64,000 bases of DNA from Syntrophomonadaceae bacterium (GTDB taxonomy: Bacteria; Bacillota; Dethiobacteria; DTU022): contig SKMK01000024.1 in the NCBI GenBank assembly GCA_007121075.1, forward strand, positions 17,813 through 81,812, written 5' to 3'. The position numbers and the translations under genes are program-made. The notes under the pieces were generated by a model. It was not told where the DNA came from and did no database searches. It saw only the letters and a program-made list of their open reading frames with translations. Positions 1 through 8,933 of this stretch are shown here, in pieces. Positions within the stretch are counted from its first letter, which is position 1, and every line of letters begins with the position of its first letter.

Positions 1-93
1 CTGCGCCAGCTGCTTGAAGAAGAATGGCTGTTCGAGGTGGATGAAGAACAGCTTGATTCGCTGTGCCGTCTGCTCGGCATAAAGAGCTCTTAG
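1..93 (+). CDS. C-terminal end of an unidentified protein (partial)
   Basis: An open frame enters from the left edge and ends at a TAG at 91-93, giving the last 30 residues of a protein (ending LCRLLGIKSS). The piece is rich in Leu, Glu and Asp, as in a helical C-terminus. It lies 84 bases before the next gene on the same strand. Too little is present to name it. Confidence 0.55.
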   Translation: MRQLLEEEWLFEVDEEQLDSLCRLLGIKSS

Positions 94-177
94 GAGCAGC
101 GATTATAATTGAAATAACGGGTTTGTTTTTAGCCCGGCGGGAAATCGAAGGATCAACTACATCAGAGGAGGTTAATA

Positions 178-2217
178 ATGGGAGGTATGTACAAGGTAGG
201 TATCGTAGGCGCCGGTAATATGGGGAGCGGTGTAGCCCAGAAAATGGCCCAGGAAGGTCTGGATGTTAAGTTGGCCGATATTGCGGATGAATTCCTGCAG
301 AAAGGCCTGGACAACATCAAGCAGACCCTGCAACAGGGGGTGGAACGGAAGATCTTTACCCAGGAACAGGTTGAAAACACCCTCTCCAGGATTAAAGGGA
401 CAACCAGACTAGAAGACCTGGCTGACCGGGACCTTGTATTAGAAGCGGTCTTTGAAAATGAAAAGGTAAAAGGTGAAGTTTTCAGCTCCCTGGACGGAAT
501 TTGTCCCCCGGATACGGTTTTGGCTACCAACACCTCGAGTTTCAGGGTCATGGATCTGGCCGGTTATACCAGCTACCGGGATCGGGTCATTGGGATGCAC
601 TATTTTTATCACCCGGCCATGAACCGTCTCCTTGAAATTGTCTGCCATGAAGGAACCAGTGAAGAAATCCTCAATAAAGCGCTGCTTATCAGTAAACTGC
701 ACGGTAAAACTACAATTGTAGTCAAGGATTCCCCCGGTTTTGCAGTAAACAGGTTTTTTATTCCCTGGTATGTCGAAGCGATCCGTATCCTTGAAGAAGG
801 AGCGGCTAATATCCCCACTATCGAAGAAGCGGCCAAAAATGCTTTTAAAATTGGCATGGGCCCCTTTGAATTGATTAATGTTACCGGGGTGCCTATTGCT
901 TACCACTCCGCCGTTGTCCTCGGTAAAGAAATCGGGCCTTTTTACGATGCTCCGGATCTTTTACGCAAACAGTTCGAGTCAAAGCAAAACTGGGATCTCA
1001 GCGGTGATGTGGATGAATCCAAGTTTTCGCTGGTTTCTGATCGCCTTTACGCTACAGCGATCGGGGTGTCATCGGACCTGGTTGAAGAGGAAGTGGCGAC
1101 GATGGAAGATACGGACCGGGGCGCAAAAATCGGGCTGCGCTGGCGCTACGGACCTTTTGAACTGGCCAACCGGATCGGGATTGATGAAGCTTACCGTATT
1201 GTCAGCGAGATGAGCAAACGCCACCCGGATTTCAAAGTTTCAGGCCTGATTAAAAAGCAGAAAGAAAAAGGCGAGCCCTTTACCTTTAAGTACGTGGACC
1301 TGGAGATCAAAGGTAATATTGCCTACATTACCATCAACAGGCCGGAGGCGATGAATGCCCTCAATCCCGCGGTGGTGGATCAGCTGGCCCGGGAATTTGA
1401 TCAGGCAGAAAAGGATCCCTCAGTAAACGGAATTGTCATACAGGCGGCCGGCAAGGAGTTCGTGGCCGGGGCAGATATCGGCTTTTTCGTGAAAAATATG
1501 AAAAACGATAATTTCAAGGCCATTTATGAATTTACCCGTCAGGGCCATGAACTGCTGAAGAGGATCGAAGAATCACCCAGAACCACAATAGCTTTGCTGG
1601 ACGGGCTGTCTTTGGGCGGCGGCAGTGAGCTGGCCCTGGCCTGCCAGGCTATCGTGGCCACTACCGGCGGTTCGCTCGGCTTCCCCGAAACAGGCATCGG
1701 TATTTATCCCGGACTGGGAGGCATGTACCGATTGAGCAGGCATGTCGGCCCGGAACTGGCCAAGTACTTCGTCTTTACCGGCAAAACCCTGCGGGCTAAG
1801 GATGCTTTTGAGCTGGGCATTGTAAACAGGCTGGTGGAGTTGCCGGAAGTAGAAAGGGCAATCAAAGAGTTGATTGATGAGGGAGTTCCCGATAAGTACA
1901 GTTTCCGGGAGATCCCTGCTTCTTACAGCCAGATTAAAAATGCCTTTTCTCCTGAAAACGTAAAACTTATGCTTAAAGGGCAGCCTCCCCAGGGAGTTGA
2001 TGAAGAGTTTGCCTCTAAGACGGCCCGGATCGTTTCTAAAAAGGCGCCTTTGGCCTTGAAGATGGCCAATGAACTGATCGACGCCCAGGCCGGTGCCGAT
2101 ACCGATAAGGCTATAGAACTCGAACTGGATCGGTTGCAGGAGATATTCTCCACCGAAGATGCCCTGGCCGGCTTGCAGGCCCCTCCGGGACGGCCTCCCG
2201 AATATAAGGGCCGGTAA
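178..2217 (+). CDS. 3-hydroxyacyl-CoA dehydrogenase / enoyl-CoA hydratase fusion protein
   Basis: This bifunctional beta-oxidation enzyme hydrates enoyl-CoA and oxidises 3-hydroxyacyl-CoA with NAD. The N-terminal Rossmann fold has GAGNMGSG at residues 11-18, and the probable catalytic His is His141 in GMHYFYHP. Two dehydrogenase C-terminal repeats follow (about 190-370). From about residue 375 there is a crotonase domain with GGGSELALAC and FPETGIGIYPGLGG. The two crotonase glutamates, Glu484 and Glu504, are spaced by 20 as in the mammalian enzyme. The order (dehydrogenase first, hydratase second) is the reverse of E. coli FadB and matches archaeal and some Clostridia fusions. The ATG at 178 follows AGAGGAGG with good spacing. 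A hairpin terminator follows the stop, so the gene is probably last in its transcript. The family is secure; chain-length preference cannot be seen. Confidence 0.93.
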   Translation: MGGMYKVGIVGAGNMGSGVAQKMAQEGLDVKLADIADEFLQKGLDNIKQTLQQGVERKIFTQEQVENTLSRIKGTTRLEDLADRDLVLEAVFENEKVKGEVFSSLDGICPPDTVLATNTSSFRVMDLAGYTSYRDRVIGMHYFYHPAMNRLLEIVCHEGTSEEILNKALLISKLHGKTTIVVKDSPGFAVNRFFIPWYVEAIRILEEGAANIPTIEEAAKNAFKIGMGPFELINVTGVPIAYHSAVVLGKEIGPFYDAPDLLRKQFESKQNWDLSGDVDESKFSLVSDRLYATAIGVSSDLVEEEVATMEDTDRGAKIGLRWRYGPFELANRIGIDEAYRIVSEMSKRHPDFKVSGLIKKQKEKGEPFTFKYVDLEIKGNIAYITINRPEAMNALNPAVVDQLAREFDQAEKDPSVNGIVIQAAGKEFVAGADIGFFVKNMKNDNFKAIYEFTRQGHELLKRIEESPRTTIALLDGLSLGGGSELALACQAIVATTGGSLGFPETGIGIYPGLGGMYRLSRHVGPELAKYFVFTGKTLRAKDAFELGIVNRLVELPEVERAIKELIDEGVPDKYSFREIPASYSQIKNAFSPENVKLMLKGQPPQGVDEEFASKTARIVSKKAPLALKMANELIDAQAGADTDKAIELELDRLQEIFSTEDALAGLQAPPGRPPEYKGR

Positions 2218-2230
2218 AAAACAAATGCAA

Positions 2231-2260
2231 AAGGCGGGGGATTTTACCCCGCCTTCTTCA
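2231..2260 (+). terminator. Rho-independent terminator after the fusion gene
   Basis: A perfect 9-bp stem, AAGGCGGGG (2231-2239) with CCCCGCCTT (2247-2255), has a 7-base loop. It lies 13 bases after the stop codon at 2217. The following T run is weak (CTTC). Confidence 0.7.
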
Positions 2261-2379
2261 ATTAAAATAACACAGCTGATAAAGAGAATGGCAGCAGTTC
2301 TTACACTTGCCCGGGGTGATAAGAGACTTCATGAAGCCCAAAAAGGCGGTAATAATACGGTGAAATAAAGCCAGCTCTA

Positions 2380-3033
2380 TTAGTTATCTTTTTGTTCAAC
2401 CAATGGGAGAAAGCGGCAGCCGCCAAGGCTTTCCCGATTGATATTGCCCCGGCTGTCTTTGCTGATCACCAGGAGCTCCTGCCCGCCCATGTCGCCGACG
2501 GGGATGACCAGTTTGCCCCCGGGGGCCAGCTGTTCCAGAAGGGCCGGGGGGATCTTTTCGGATGCGGCTGCTGCCAGAATTCCGTCAAAGGGAGCTTCTT
2601 CAGGCCAGCCTTTGGTTCCGTCACCGATCCTGTAGGTTACATTATCATAGCCCAACTCGTCGAGCATTATGGAAGCGGACCGGGAGAGTTTCTCAAACCG
2701 TTCAATGGTGTAAACGTGCCCGGCCAGTTCTGCCAGGATTGCGGTCTGGTAGCCGGAACCGGTCCCGATATCCAGGACTTTTTCATCACCTTTAAGCTCC
2801 AGGGCTTCGGTCATCAGGGCGACGATATAGGGTTGGGAGATGGTTTGGTCATGTTCTATGGGCAGGGGGTGGTCCTCGTAAGCCAGGGGCCGCTGGTCCG
2901 GGCCTACAAAAATATGCCTGGGAATTTTTAAAAAGGCATCTAAGACTCTTTTGTCTCTTACACCACGGGCCTTAATCTGGCTTTCAACCATGTTTTTCCG
3001 GAGCCACTCGTAGCTTTCCCCCATCATTGCCAT
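2380..3033 (-). CDS. pcm: Protein-L-isoaspartate O-methyltransferase
   Basis: Pcm methylates L-isoaspartyl residues of damaged proteins with S-adenosylmethionine so that they revert to aspartate. The 217-residue length is normal. The SAM-binding glycine loop VLDIGTGSGYQTA lies near residue 85, preceded by the family segment ISQPYIVALMTEAL that carries the Ser next to the isoaspartate pocket. The N-terminal part (MVESQIKARGVRDKRVL, FLKIPRH.FVG) is also typical. The ATG at 3033 lies downstream of AAGGGA. The gene is convergent with the fusion gene on its left and divergent from the thioesterase gene on its right, so it appears monocistronic. Confidence 0.95.
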   Translation of the reverse strand: MAMMGESYEWLRKNMVESQIKARGVRDKRVLDAFLKIPRHIFVGPDQRPLAYEDHPLPIEHDQTISQPYIVALMTEALELKGDEKVLDIGTGSGYQTAILAELAGHVYTIERFEKLSRSASIMLDELGYDNVTYRIGDGTKGWPEEAPFDGILAAAASEKIPPALLEQLAPGGKLVIPVGDMGGQELLVISKDSRGNINRESLGGCRFLPLVEQKDN

Positions 3034-3320
3034 ATACGCTCATTCCCTTCTCAAGTTTGAAATGATTACTTGCTACTAATATAACATTGCCTTCTATGTG
3101 TTATCAATCGAAAGTAGTATGATACAATTTTTACTGCGGCAGCCAGGACAAAAAGGCAGAATCACAGGCCCTGGTTTTTCCCGGTTTGACTGGTTTGATC
3201 AATAACAGCTATAATCATGGCAAGTAAGTTTCGGGCAATGTGAAAGTCATTATTGATCCGGTGCAATTTATTGTAGAGCGGCATTAAAAGTAAGCGCTTA
3301 AGGAGGAAATTGAGAAAATT

Positions 3321-3803
3321 ATGAAAGGAAAATCAGTCCAGGAAAGCAAAGCGATGATTATTCAGCAAATGACCCAGGCCGATGCCAATCTGGCGGGAAA
3401 CGTGCACGGCGGTTCGATTGTGAAGCTGGTTGACAGCGCTGCCGGCATGGTTGCGGCCAGGCACTCCTCAAGCAATGTGGTTACCGTATCAATAGACAGG
3501 TTGGATTTTTACCACCCCGTTTATATCGGAGAATTACTTAAGATTAATGCTTCTATAAATTATGCAGGCAAAACCTCGATGGAAATTGGGGTCCGTGTGG
3601 AAGCGGAAAACGTGATGACCGGAGAAATCAGGCATACTGCTTCGGCTTACCTGACTTTCGTGGCCCTTGATCAACATGGTAAGCCCAGACCAATTCCTCC
3701 GCTATTTCTTAATACCGAAGAAGAAAAAAGACGTAACAGTGAGGCTTATGAAAGACGTAAAATCAGGCTGGCCGAACGAAACAGGGAAAATAATACCAGC
3801 TAA
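3321..3803 (+). CDS. Acyl-CoA thioesterase, hotdog fold (BACH/YciA type)
   Basis: This is a cytosolic acyl-CoA thioesterase of 160 residues. The family signature is visible: QMTQADANLAGNVHGGSIVKLVDSAA splits into the Asn-x-x-Gly-x-x-His-Gly-Gly active-site segment and the Asp-bearing helix (about residues 15-36). A central VTVSIDRLDFYHPV strand (about 50-63) and TAS.YLTFVALD near residue 105 follow. The C-terminal 35 residues are very basic and acidic and extend past the fold. AGGAGG at 3301-3306 lies 14 bases before the ATG, which is long; an in-frame ATG at 3354 would cut into the fold, so 3321 is kept. A terminator follows. Confidence 0.88.
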   Translation: MKGKSVQESKAMIIQQMTQADANLAGNVHGGSIVKLVDSAAGMVAARHSSSNVVTVSIDRLDFYHPVYIGELLKINASINYAGKTSMEIGVRVEAENVMTGEIRHTASAYLTFVALDQHGKPRPIPPLFLNTEEEKRRNSEAYERRKIRLAERNRENNTS

Positions 3804-3904
3804 AAATTCTTTGCTAAAAAAGATTATTTAGGTGATATTGTGGTTATCTCTGGCTATTGTTTTGAAAATAGGGAAGCTGCTTTATTATCAGTTTTTTGAA
3901 GTTT

Positions 3905-3955
3905 CGGAAGGAGTTATTGCGTTCGGTTAGAAATAACACCTTCGGGATTTTTTTC
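3905..3955 (+). terminator. Rho-independent terminator after the thioesterase gene
   Basis: Arms GAAGGaGTTATT (from 3907) and AATAACaCCTTC (ending 3943) pair with one A-A mismatch. They are followed by a run of seven T at about 3948-3954. This is a strong intrinsic terminator for the gene ending at 3803. Confidence 0.75.
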
Positions 3956-4009
3956 GCCTAAAAAATCTAGTTGTCTTTAAATCAAAACAGCAAAGGTGGC
4001 GTGTGACAT

Positions 4010-5011
4010 ATGAAGGCAATTAAAATTATCTTCCTCGTAATTCTATCTTTTCTTTTAATCGTGGTGGGATGGTCCTATCTGCTTGGTATGAGCCTGGAAA
4101 AGACAGTTTTTACTCTTTCTTATTACGAGGAACTGTTAGAACAGGAAGAAATTGATTTGGAGAAAATTATTTCCGGAATTATTGAAGAGATTGATCTAGA
4201 TATGGAAGATGAGCCGGTTGAAGAATATGGGGATGTAATGATACCGGAAATGGACAGGCTGCTTAGTAATATAATGAACGACGCCCTTAAGGAGACTATT
4301 GAAGTATCCTGGGTTGAAGAACAGATCCTGCTTATAATTGAAGATATGCTTAACCTGGCCAGGGGCGAAACGGATACGCTTACTGTTGTGATTGAACTGG
4401 ACCATTTTCAGGAAGAATTCATGAAAAATATGGAGCAACGGGTCAGGGTGGTTACAGAAGAAGAGCTTGTTGAAGCCGGAGTTCCCGAAGATAATGTTGA
4501 ACAGGTGAAAGAGATGTTTGTAGAGGAGTTTGCCGCAATGACGGAAGATGTTCCCGAAAAAAACGGCGAAGCTCCCCAGTTGCCTTTAGAAATTGATCTG
4601 GGACAAATGATGCAAGAAGGTGAGCTTTCTCCGGAGTTGGAAGAGACTTTGTCAAAAGTGCAAATGTTCCATGTCTTTTTCCCCGTCCTGCATTACATTG
4701 TCTTTGCGGTCCTGCTCCTGCTGATCTGCCTGTTAGCCGGTTTGTGGGGAGGTTTAAAATGGTTCGGCGCATCTTTGCTGATTACAGGAATTACTTTTCT
4801 ATCCGGCGCAACCTTTATTCGAAGCCTGGTATTAATGCCCCTGTTAGTTGAGGCAGGTGAGGAATTGCCCTTCGGGTTTGATGTTATAAGGGTGGCTGTT
4901 AATCATACCCTTTCTATGATGTATATCCCGTCCCTGGTTTTTGGAGTGGTGGGCCTTATTGTTCTGGTTGGAGCGGTTATTATAGGAAAAAGAGTGGGCA
5001 GCAAGGTTTAA
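4010..5011 (+). CDS. Membrane protein of unknown function with a large acidic extracellular domain
   Basis: I do not recognise this 333-residue protein. It has an N-terminal hydrophobic segment (about residues 4-24), a very acidic helical region (about 40-210, many Glu and Asp, few Cys), and three C-terminal hydrophobic segments (about 225-245, 250-275 and 300-328). The topology suggests an anchored extracytoplasmic domain held by four membrane spans. The start follows an AAAGGTGG ribosome site. It stands alone between a terminator and a convergent small gene. Coding potential is clear because of the segregated hydrophobic and acidic blocks and consistent codon use. Confidence 0.8.
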   Translation: MKAIKIIFLVILSFLLIVVGWSYLLGMSLEKTVFTLSYYEELLEQEEIDLEKIISGIIEEIDLDMEDEPVEEYGDVMIPEMDRLLSNIMNDALKETIEVSWVEEQILLIIEDMLNLARGETDTLTVVIELDHFQEEFMKNMEQRVRVVTEEELVEAGVPEDNVEQVKEMFVEEFAAMTEDVPEKNGEAPQLPLEIDLGQMMQEGELSPELEETLSKVQMFHVFFPVLHYIVFAVLLLLICLLAGLWGGLKWFGASLLITGITFLSGATFIRSLVLMPLLVEAGEELPFGFDVIRVAVNHTLSMMYIPSLVFGVVGLIVLVGAVIIGKRVGSKV

Positions 5012-5034
5012 TTCAAGCCTAAACTACAAAAAAA

Positions 5035-5283
5035 TTATCCACTGCTGGAATACTTCCGCCGGGATTGTTTTTGGAGCAGCATAAGCTTGTCTGCTTTTTT
5101 ATATACTTCTTCAAGTTTTGTAGCACTTTTTGAAGCGGTTGCGGATCCAGCGGAAGTCTCAAAATCCTGGTATTGCAAAATCGATCGCGCGCTTTCAAGC
5201 AGGGCATTATGCTCAGCTTTTAGGGTTCTTAATTCAGTTGCCAGCCCTTCCCTGCTCAGTTTATCATATGACCGGTTAACCAT
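5035..5283 (-). CDS. Small hypothetical protein, probably coiled-coil
   Basis: This 82-residue protein is rich in Glu, Leu, Lys and Ser with heptad-like leucines (LATELRTLKAEHNALLESAR), so it is probably helical or coiled-coil. The ATG at 5283 is preceded by AAGGTGGAG in the right place on the minus strand. A 96-codon frame on the other strand (5087-5377) overlaps it but lacks a good ribosome site and reads as Ser-rich noise. No family is recognised. Confidence 0.55.
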   Translation of the reverse strand: MVNRSYDKLSREGLATELRTLKAEHNALLESARSILQYQDFETSAGSATASKSATKLEEVYKKADKLMLLQKQSRRKYSSSG

Positions 5284-5497
5284 TCATATCTCCACCTTAA
5301 TGGGCTTGAATAAAACAAGTAATTACTGGATAGTTTTTGTTTGTTTATTTATATTTTTAACCTGGTCAGGTAATTGAAAATGCAATATGTTTTATAAATG
5401 TTGCCTTCACAGGAAAAGATCTTACTATTTTAATTATAAAGCTTTCTATAAAGCTTTTCCATGTTAGGTTAAAAAGCTTGACGAAGTGCCTTATAAA

Positions 5498-6709
5498 ATG
5501 AATACTTTACGTATGTATAGTTATCCTTTTTCTTTTTCAAAAATAAGCGGGCGCCTGGTCAAAAGAGTGAACCGTTTTGTGGTTGAAGCTGAAGTAAAGG
5601 GCCGGATCGAGCAAGCTTACCTGCCCAACCCCGGCCGGCTCTGGGAGCTGCTCTTGCCGGGTACTGAGCTAATGCTCAGCCCGGATCTTTCCAGGGGTAA
5701 AATGGCTTACACAGTGCTGGCCTGCCGAAAAAATGGGCTATGGGTGCTGCTTCATACCCATCTGACCAACAAGATTATCCACTGCCTTGTTGATGAAGGC
5801 CGGCTCAGGGATTTCGAGAATTACAGGGTTATCCAGGAAGAACCGGCTTGCGGCCGGCACCGCTTTGACCTGCTCTTGAAGCATAGAAATACCGGGGCCG
5901 AATGTTACCTGGAGGTAAAAACCTGCACTCTTTTTGCCGGGCGGGTGGCCATGTTCCCGGATGCTGTGACTAACAGGGGCTCTGAACATCTTCTCAAGCT
6001 TAAAGAAATCTCGGCCGCGGGAATTAAAACGGCCTGCCTGTTTGTGGTTTTGAACCCGGAAACAGAATACTTTCTCCCTGCTTACCATATTGATCCGGGA
6101 TTCGCAGCAGCCTTCAAGGAAGTAAAAGAACAGGTCCAGTTGAGCGCTGTAGCCTTAGGTTTTGATGCCGGTTTCAGCGAGATCGAAACCATCAAACCGC
6201 TTCTTTTACCTTTTGATTTATTAAATGCCGAACTGCAGGATGGCGGGGCTTACCTGCTCTTGATCAGCCTGAAAAATGACAGGGTGATCAACGCAGGTGG
6301 GTTGGGGCCAAAATTTTTCAAATCGGGGTGTTACATTTACGTGGGCTCGGCGAAGCGGAACCTGAGCAAACGAATGGCCCGCCATACCAGGAAAAGGAAG
6401 CAAAAGCGCTGGCATATCGATTACTTAATTGGGGAAGCAGTCAGGATCATACCCGTGCCAATCATCACTGCTGATGACCTGGAATGCGGGCTGGCCGATG
6501 CCTTGTGCCAAATCGCAGATAATCCTGTTAAGGGGTTTGGTTCCTCGGACTGCCGCTGTAACAGCCACCTCTTTTATTTTGCCAAAAACCCGCTCCAGCA
6601 GCCCTGTTTTATCGACTTAATCCAGGATTACCGTATCCGGCGCCTTGAGCAAAAACTAGATAATTTGACAAACCCGGGGTTTTGGTCTACAAAAAGAAGA
6701 GGATATTAA
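5498..6709 (+). CDS. sfsA: SfsA-type DNA/RNA-binding nuclease fused to a DUF123 (GIY-YIG-like) domain
   Basis: The first ~225 residues are SfsA: RVNRFVVEAEVKGR, the AYLPNPGRLWELLLPG motif, then CYLEVKTCTLF and MFPDAVTNRGSEHL, which carry the PD-(D/E)xK-like EVK and the TxRGxxHL motif. The last ~150 residues are DUF123: CYIYVGSAKRNLSKRMARH, then HIDYLIGEA and GFGSSDCRCNSHLFYF. DUF123 is related to GIY-YIG nucleases and is often found near endonuclease III. SfsA alone is usually about 235 residues, so this is a true fusion of two nucleic-acid domains. I chose the ATG at 5498; a GTG at 5486 and an ATG at 5513 are also in frame and no ribosome site is strong. Confidence 0.9.
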   Translation: MNTLRMYSYPFSFSKISGRLVKRVNRFVVEAEVKGRIEQAYLPNPGRLWELLLPGTELMLSPDLSRGKMAYTVLACRKNGLWVLLHTHLTNKIIHCLVDEGRLRDFENYRVIQEEPACGRHRFDLLLKHRNTGAECYLEVKTCTLFAGRVAMFPDAVTNRGSEHLLKLKEISAAGIKTACLFVVLNPETEYFLPAYHIDPGFAAAFKEVKEQVQLSAVALGFDAGFSEIETIKPLLLPFDLLNAELQDGGAYLLLISLKNDRVINAGGLGPKFFKSGCYIYVGSAKRNLSKRMARHTRKRKQKRWHIDYLIGEAVRIIPVPIITADDLECGLADALCQIADNPVKGFGSSDCRCNSHLFYFAKNPLQQPCFIDLIQDYRIRRLEQKLDNLTNPGFWSTKRRGY

Positions 6710-6754
6710 AAATCTGTGCAGGACTTTAACATTTTGTAAAGGATATGATTTAAG

Positions 6755-7342
6755 TTGATCAGCAGGCCAATATTTCTCAACCTGGGAGTAATAGTGGTTT
6801 TTTTGTTTGCGCTAGGAGTCGGAGGAGCCGTTACTGGCGATGTTGACTCTGATGGCACGGAAATACACCTGCTTTCCCTTGAGGAAGCCTGCGCAAGAGA
6901 CAAAGGAAAAGGGCTTGTTTGGGAAATTGCTACTGGTAACCATCACCACGCGGAAGATTTATGGGCATTGGAAGAACCGGAAATGGATCTGCCCATTTCT
7001 GCTCTAATGATGGGGAACAATATCGGAGGATTAGCGACTAAAGGCTGGACCCAGAAGGGGATTGCCTCCTGGTATGGAGATAATTTTCATGAAGGCCCTA
7101 CCGCCAGCGGCGAAACTTACGATATGTATACCCTGACTGCGGCTCACCGGGAGCTTCCTTTTGATAGTATTGTAAAAGTGACCCGTCTCGACAACAATGA
7201 CTCGGTTGTCGTCAGAATCAACAACCGCGGACCTTTCATCGAAGGCAGGATTATCGATCTATCCAAGAAGGCGGCCGATGAGCTGGGGATGAAAGGGCAG
7301 GGACTGGCCAAGGTCAGAATCGAGGTCATCGAGGTACCCTAG
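6755..7342 (+). CDS. rlpA: RlpA-like secreted protein (double-psi beta-barrel, septal ring lytic transglycosylase family)
   Basis: The protein has an N-terminal signal or anchor segment (about residues 5-27). Its C-terminal RlpA domain (about 105-190) shows [19 protein letters not shown], then [10 protein letters not shown] and the [20 protein letters not shown] motif with the conserved Asn-Arg-Gly-Pro and the Asp of IIDLS. RlpA proteins act on peptidoglycan outside the membrane, and many members cleave denuded glycan strands. Between the signal segment and the barrel is a ~70-residue region of no known fold. The start is a TTG after AAGGATATG. It lies 45 bases downstream of sfsA and may share its transcript. 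Confidence 0.85.
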   Translation: MISRPIFLNLGVIVVFLFALGVGGAVTGDVDSDGTEIHLLSLEEACARDKGKGLVWEIATGNHHHAEDLWALEEPEMDLPISALMMGNNIGGLATKGWTQKGIASWYGDNFHEGPTASGETYDMYTLTAAHRELPFDSIVKVTRLDNNDSVVVRINNRGPFIEGRIIDLSKKAADELGMKGQGLAKVRIEVIEVP

Positions 7343-7572
7343 TATAGGCCCATAATAAAGTAGTCTACGCCGGTATTACCGGGTGGAACATGGATAGTTG
7401 TGATTATTACACATTTTTTTAATCAGGGAAGCGGAAATGACAGGCCCTGGTTTATGAAAAAATAATCTACGTTAACCTGGAAGGCTTATCAATTGGTCCT
7501 GTATATTTTCAATATATTAGATCAGGGAGATTTGTGACTCAAGCCTTGCTTTAGAAAAGCGGTGCTCTATAG

Positions 7573-8042
7573 TTGCCAATAGAAATCCTGGCCGGGCAGG
7601 GAGAGGATAATGTGGTGCTTCAAAATATCGAGATCAATCCCCAGTTTGAAGCGGCCCTGGATATGATGGAAAACACAGGCCGCCACGTTTTCATTACCGA
7701 CAGGGCCGGGACCGGTAAATCGACCCTGCTTGAGTATTTCCGCTCCCTAACTGAAAAGAATCTGGTTGTTTTAGCCCCTACCGGGTGGCGGCTGTTAACA
7801 TTGCCGGGCAGACCATCCATTCTTTTTTCGGTTTCCGGCTCGATGTGACCGTGGAAAAGGTCAGGCGGCAGGCCAAAAAGAAAGCTTCTCCCATTTACGA
7901 GAACCTGGATGCCATTGTGATTGATGAAATTTCGATGGTCCGGGCTGATCTCCTTGACTGCATTGACGAGTTCCTGAGGATAAACGGCAAAAAGCCCGGG
8001 GAGCCTTTCGGGGGTATCCAGATGATCTTTTCAATGAATTAA
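7573..8042 (+). pseudogene. PIF1-like DNA helicase remnant (frameshifted and 3'-truncated)
   Basis: The first frame reads into a P-loop, FITDRAGTGKSTLLEYF, and ends in VVLAPTG. Adding one base within the G run near 7788 joins it to the second frame, which continues VAAVNIAGQTIHSFFGF and then AIVIDEISMVRADLLDCID. Together these are the Walker A, motif Ia and Walker B (DEIS) segments of PIF1/RecD-like helicases. After GGIQMIF the family would read on into a GD-x-x-QLPP motif, but the frame stops at 8042 and the remaining two-thirds of the helicase is missing. The gene is therefore dead in two ways: a one-base frameshift and a deletion. Confidence 0.8.
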
Positions 8043-8043
8043 T

Positions 8044-8583
8044 TTACCGCTTCTCCGGGCTAAAGAGCCTGGTTAACGTGGTTAAATCCCTTTCCAGCAG
8101 GTTGTAAAGATGGTCGATGTTTGAGGCCATCTTTTTTATTTTTTCTGAAGAAAGTTTTGGGCCTTGATGGTGAAAATTAAGATAGAGGATGAGGTAGTTT
8201 TCCAGCAAAGAAGCTGTTTCTGGAGAAAGAATAGGAGGTCTTTTTTCAGGGAAAGGGCTTTTCATTAACCTGAGCAGGCGCGCATGCCAGTCCAGGCTCG
8301 CAGGAATCCATTTGTCGATAGTCCTGGCCATTTGCAGCAGGCAGTCCTCGACATGGAGGTAGAAGTCGAATATCAGGCAGCCGAAATAAAAAAGCCTGTA
8401 TTTGTCTGTATGCTTATCTAGCAGAGCCTGGTTTTTGTTTACCTCTAAGGCGATTTGATTCATTTCAGCCAGGTTGCCCTCGATCACAGAGCACAGCCTG
8501 ACCAGGCCTTCTTTTGAGGGTGCCGGACTTTCATGCCGGTATTTTTTAATGTCGATTGTCTGTGCCTCCTCCCCCGGGTCCAA
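8044..8583 (-). CDS. HepT-like (HEPN superfamily) protein with a degenerate active site
   Basis: The 179-residue all-helical protein resembles the HepT-like ribonuclease toxin family. It has FYFGCLIFDFYLHVEDCLLQMARTID split over about residues 65-90, then SLDWHARLLRLM and PPILSPETASLLE. In active members the next segment carries Arg-x4-6-His (for example RHFFRHAY). Here it reads LILYLNFHHQ with no Arg in place, so catalytic activity is doubtful. No MNT-type antitoxin gene is adjacent on either side. It starts right after the decayed feo-like zone and ends 2 bases from the dead helicase, which suggests a degraded accessory island. Confidence 0.6.
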   Translation of the reverse strand: MDPGEEAQTIDIKKYRHESPAPSKEGLVRLCSVIEGNLAEMNQIALEVNKNQALLDKHTDKYRLFYFGCLIFDFYLHVEDCLLQMARTIDKWIPASLDWHARLLRLMKSPFPEKRPPILSPETASLLENYLILYLNFHHQGPKLSSEKIKKMASNIDHLYNLLERDLTTLTRLFSPEKR

Positions 8584-8693
8584 TTATTTTCGAGCTGAAG
8601 CTAAACACTTTAACTTTCCACCGCTACTTATAATATAAACCAAAAATTTACCGGTGAAAACAAGGCGGAGTGAACCGGAAGAGGCATCTTTTA

Positions 8694-8933
8694 TTATATA
8701 AAAAGAGCTCCCAACCGGACGACCAGTCCGCCAACTATAAAGGCGCCGGTTTGAGAAATACAGGGCACTGCCAGGCAGACCAGGATAGTAACAATAAGCC
8801 TTTCTTTGCGTGAAGAAAGCGATCTGCCGGCCATGATGGCCGGTATACCGTAGCCGTAGCCAAGGGTAAGGAGGTTCAATAGCCTGCGCCAAGTTGTCAA
8901 GTTGGTCGATGTCTGCGGCTGTTTATTATTAAT
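8694..8933 (-). pseudogene. FeoB ferrous-iron permease fragment (gate domain only)
   Basis: Reading the minus strand, the frame gives LGYGYGIPAIMAGRSLSS followed by RKERLIVTILVCLAVPCISQ. These match the second half of a FeoB nucleoside-recognition (Gate) domain, where KERL and PC-x-x-Q are characteristic. Both the GTPase domain and the rest of the permease are missing, and the frame stops at 8694. In-frame stops bound it upstream, near 8940. A 102-codon frame on the same strand (8584-8892) is only a shadow of this fragment. Confidence 0.6.

Noticed and set aside
5087..5377. 96-codon frame on the plus strand
   Set aside because: Overlaps the minus-strand 82-codon gene, which has a good ribosome site; its translation is Ser-rich and unlike a protein.
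8584..8892. 102-codon minus-strand frame
   Set aside because: It overlaps in another frame the sequence that clearly reads as a FeoB gate domain fragment, so it is a shadow.
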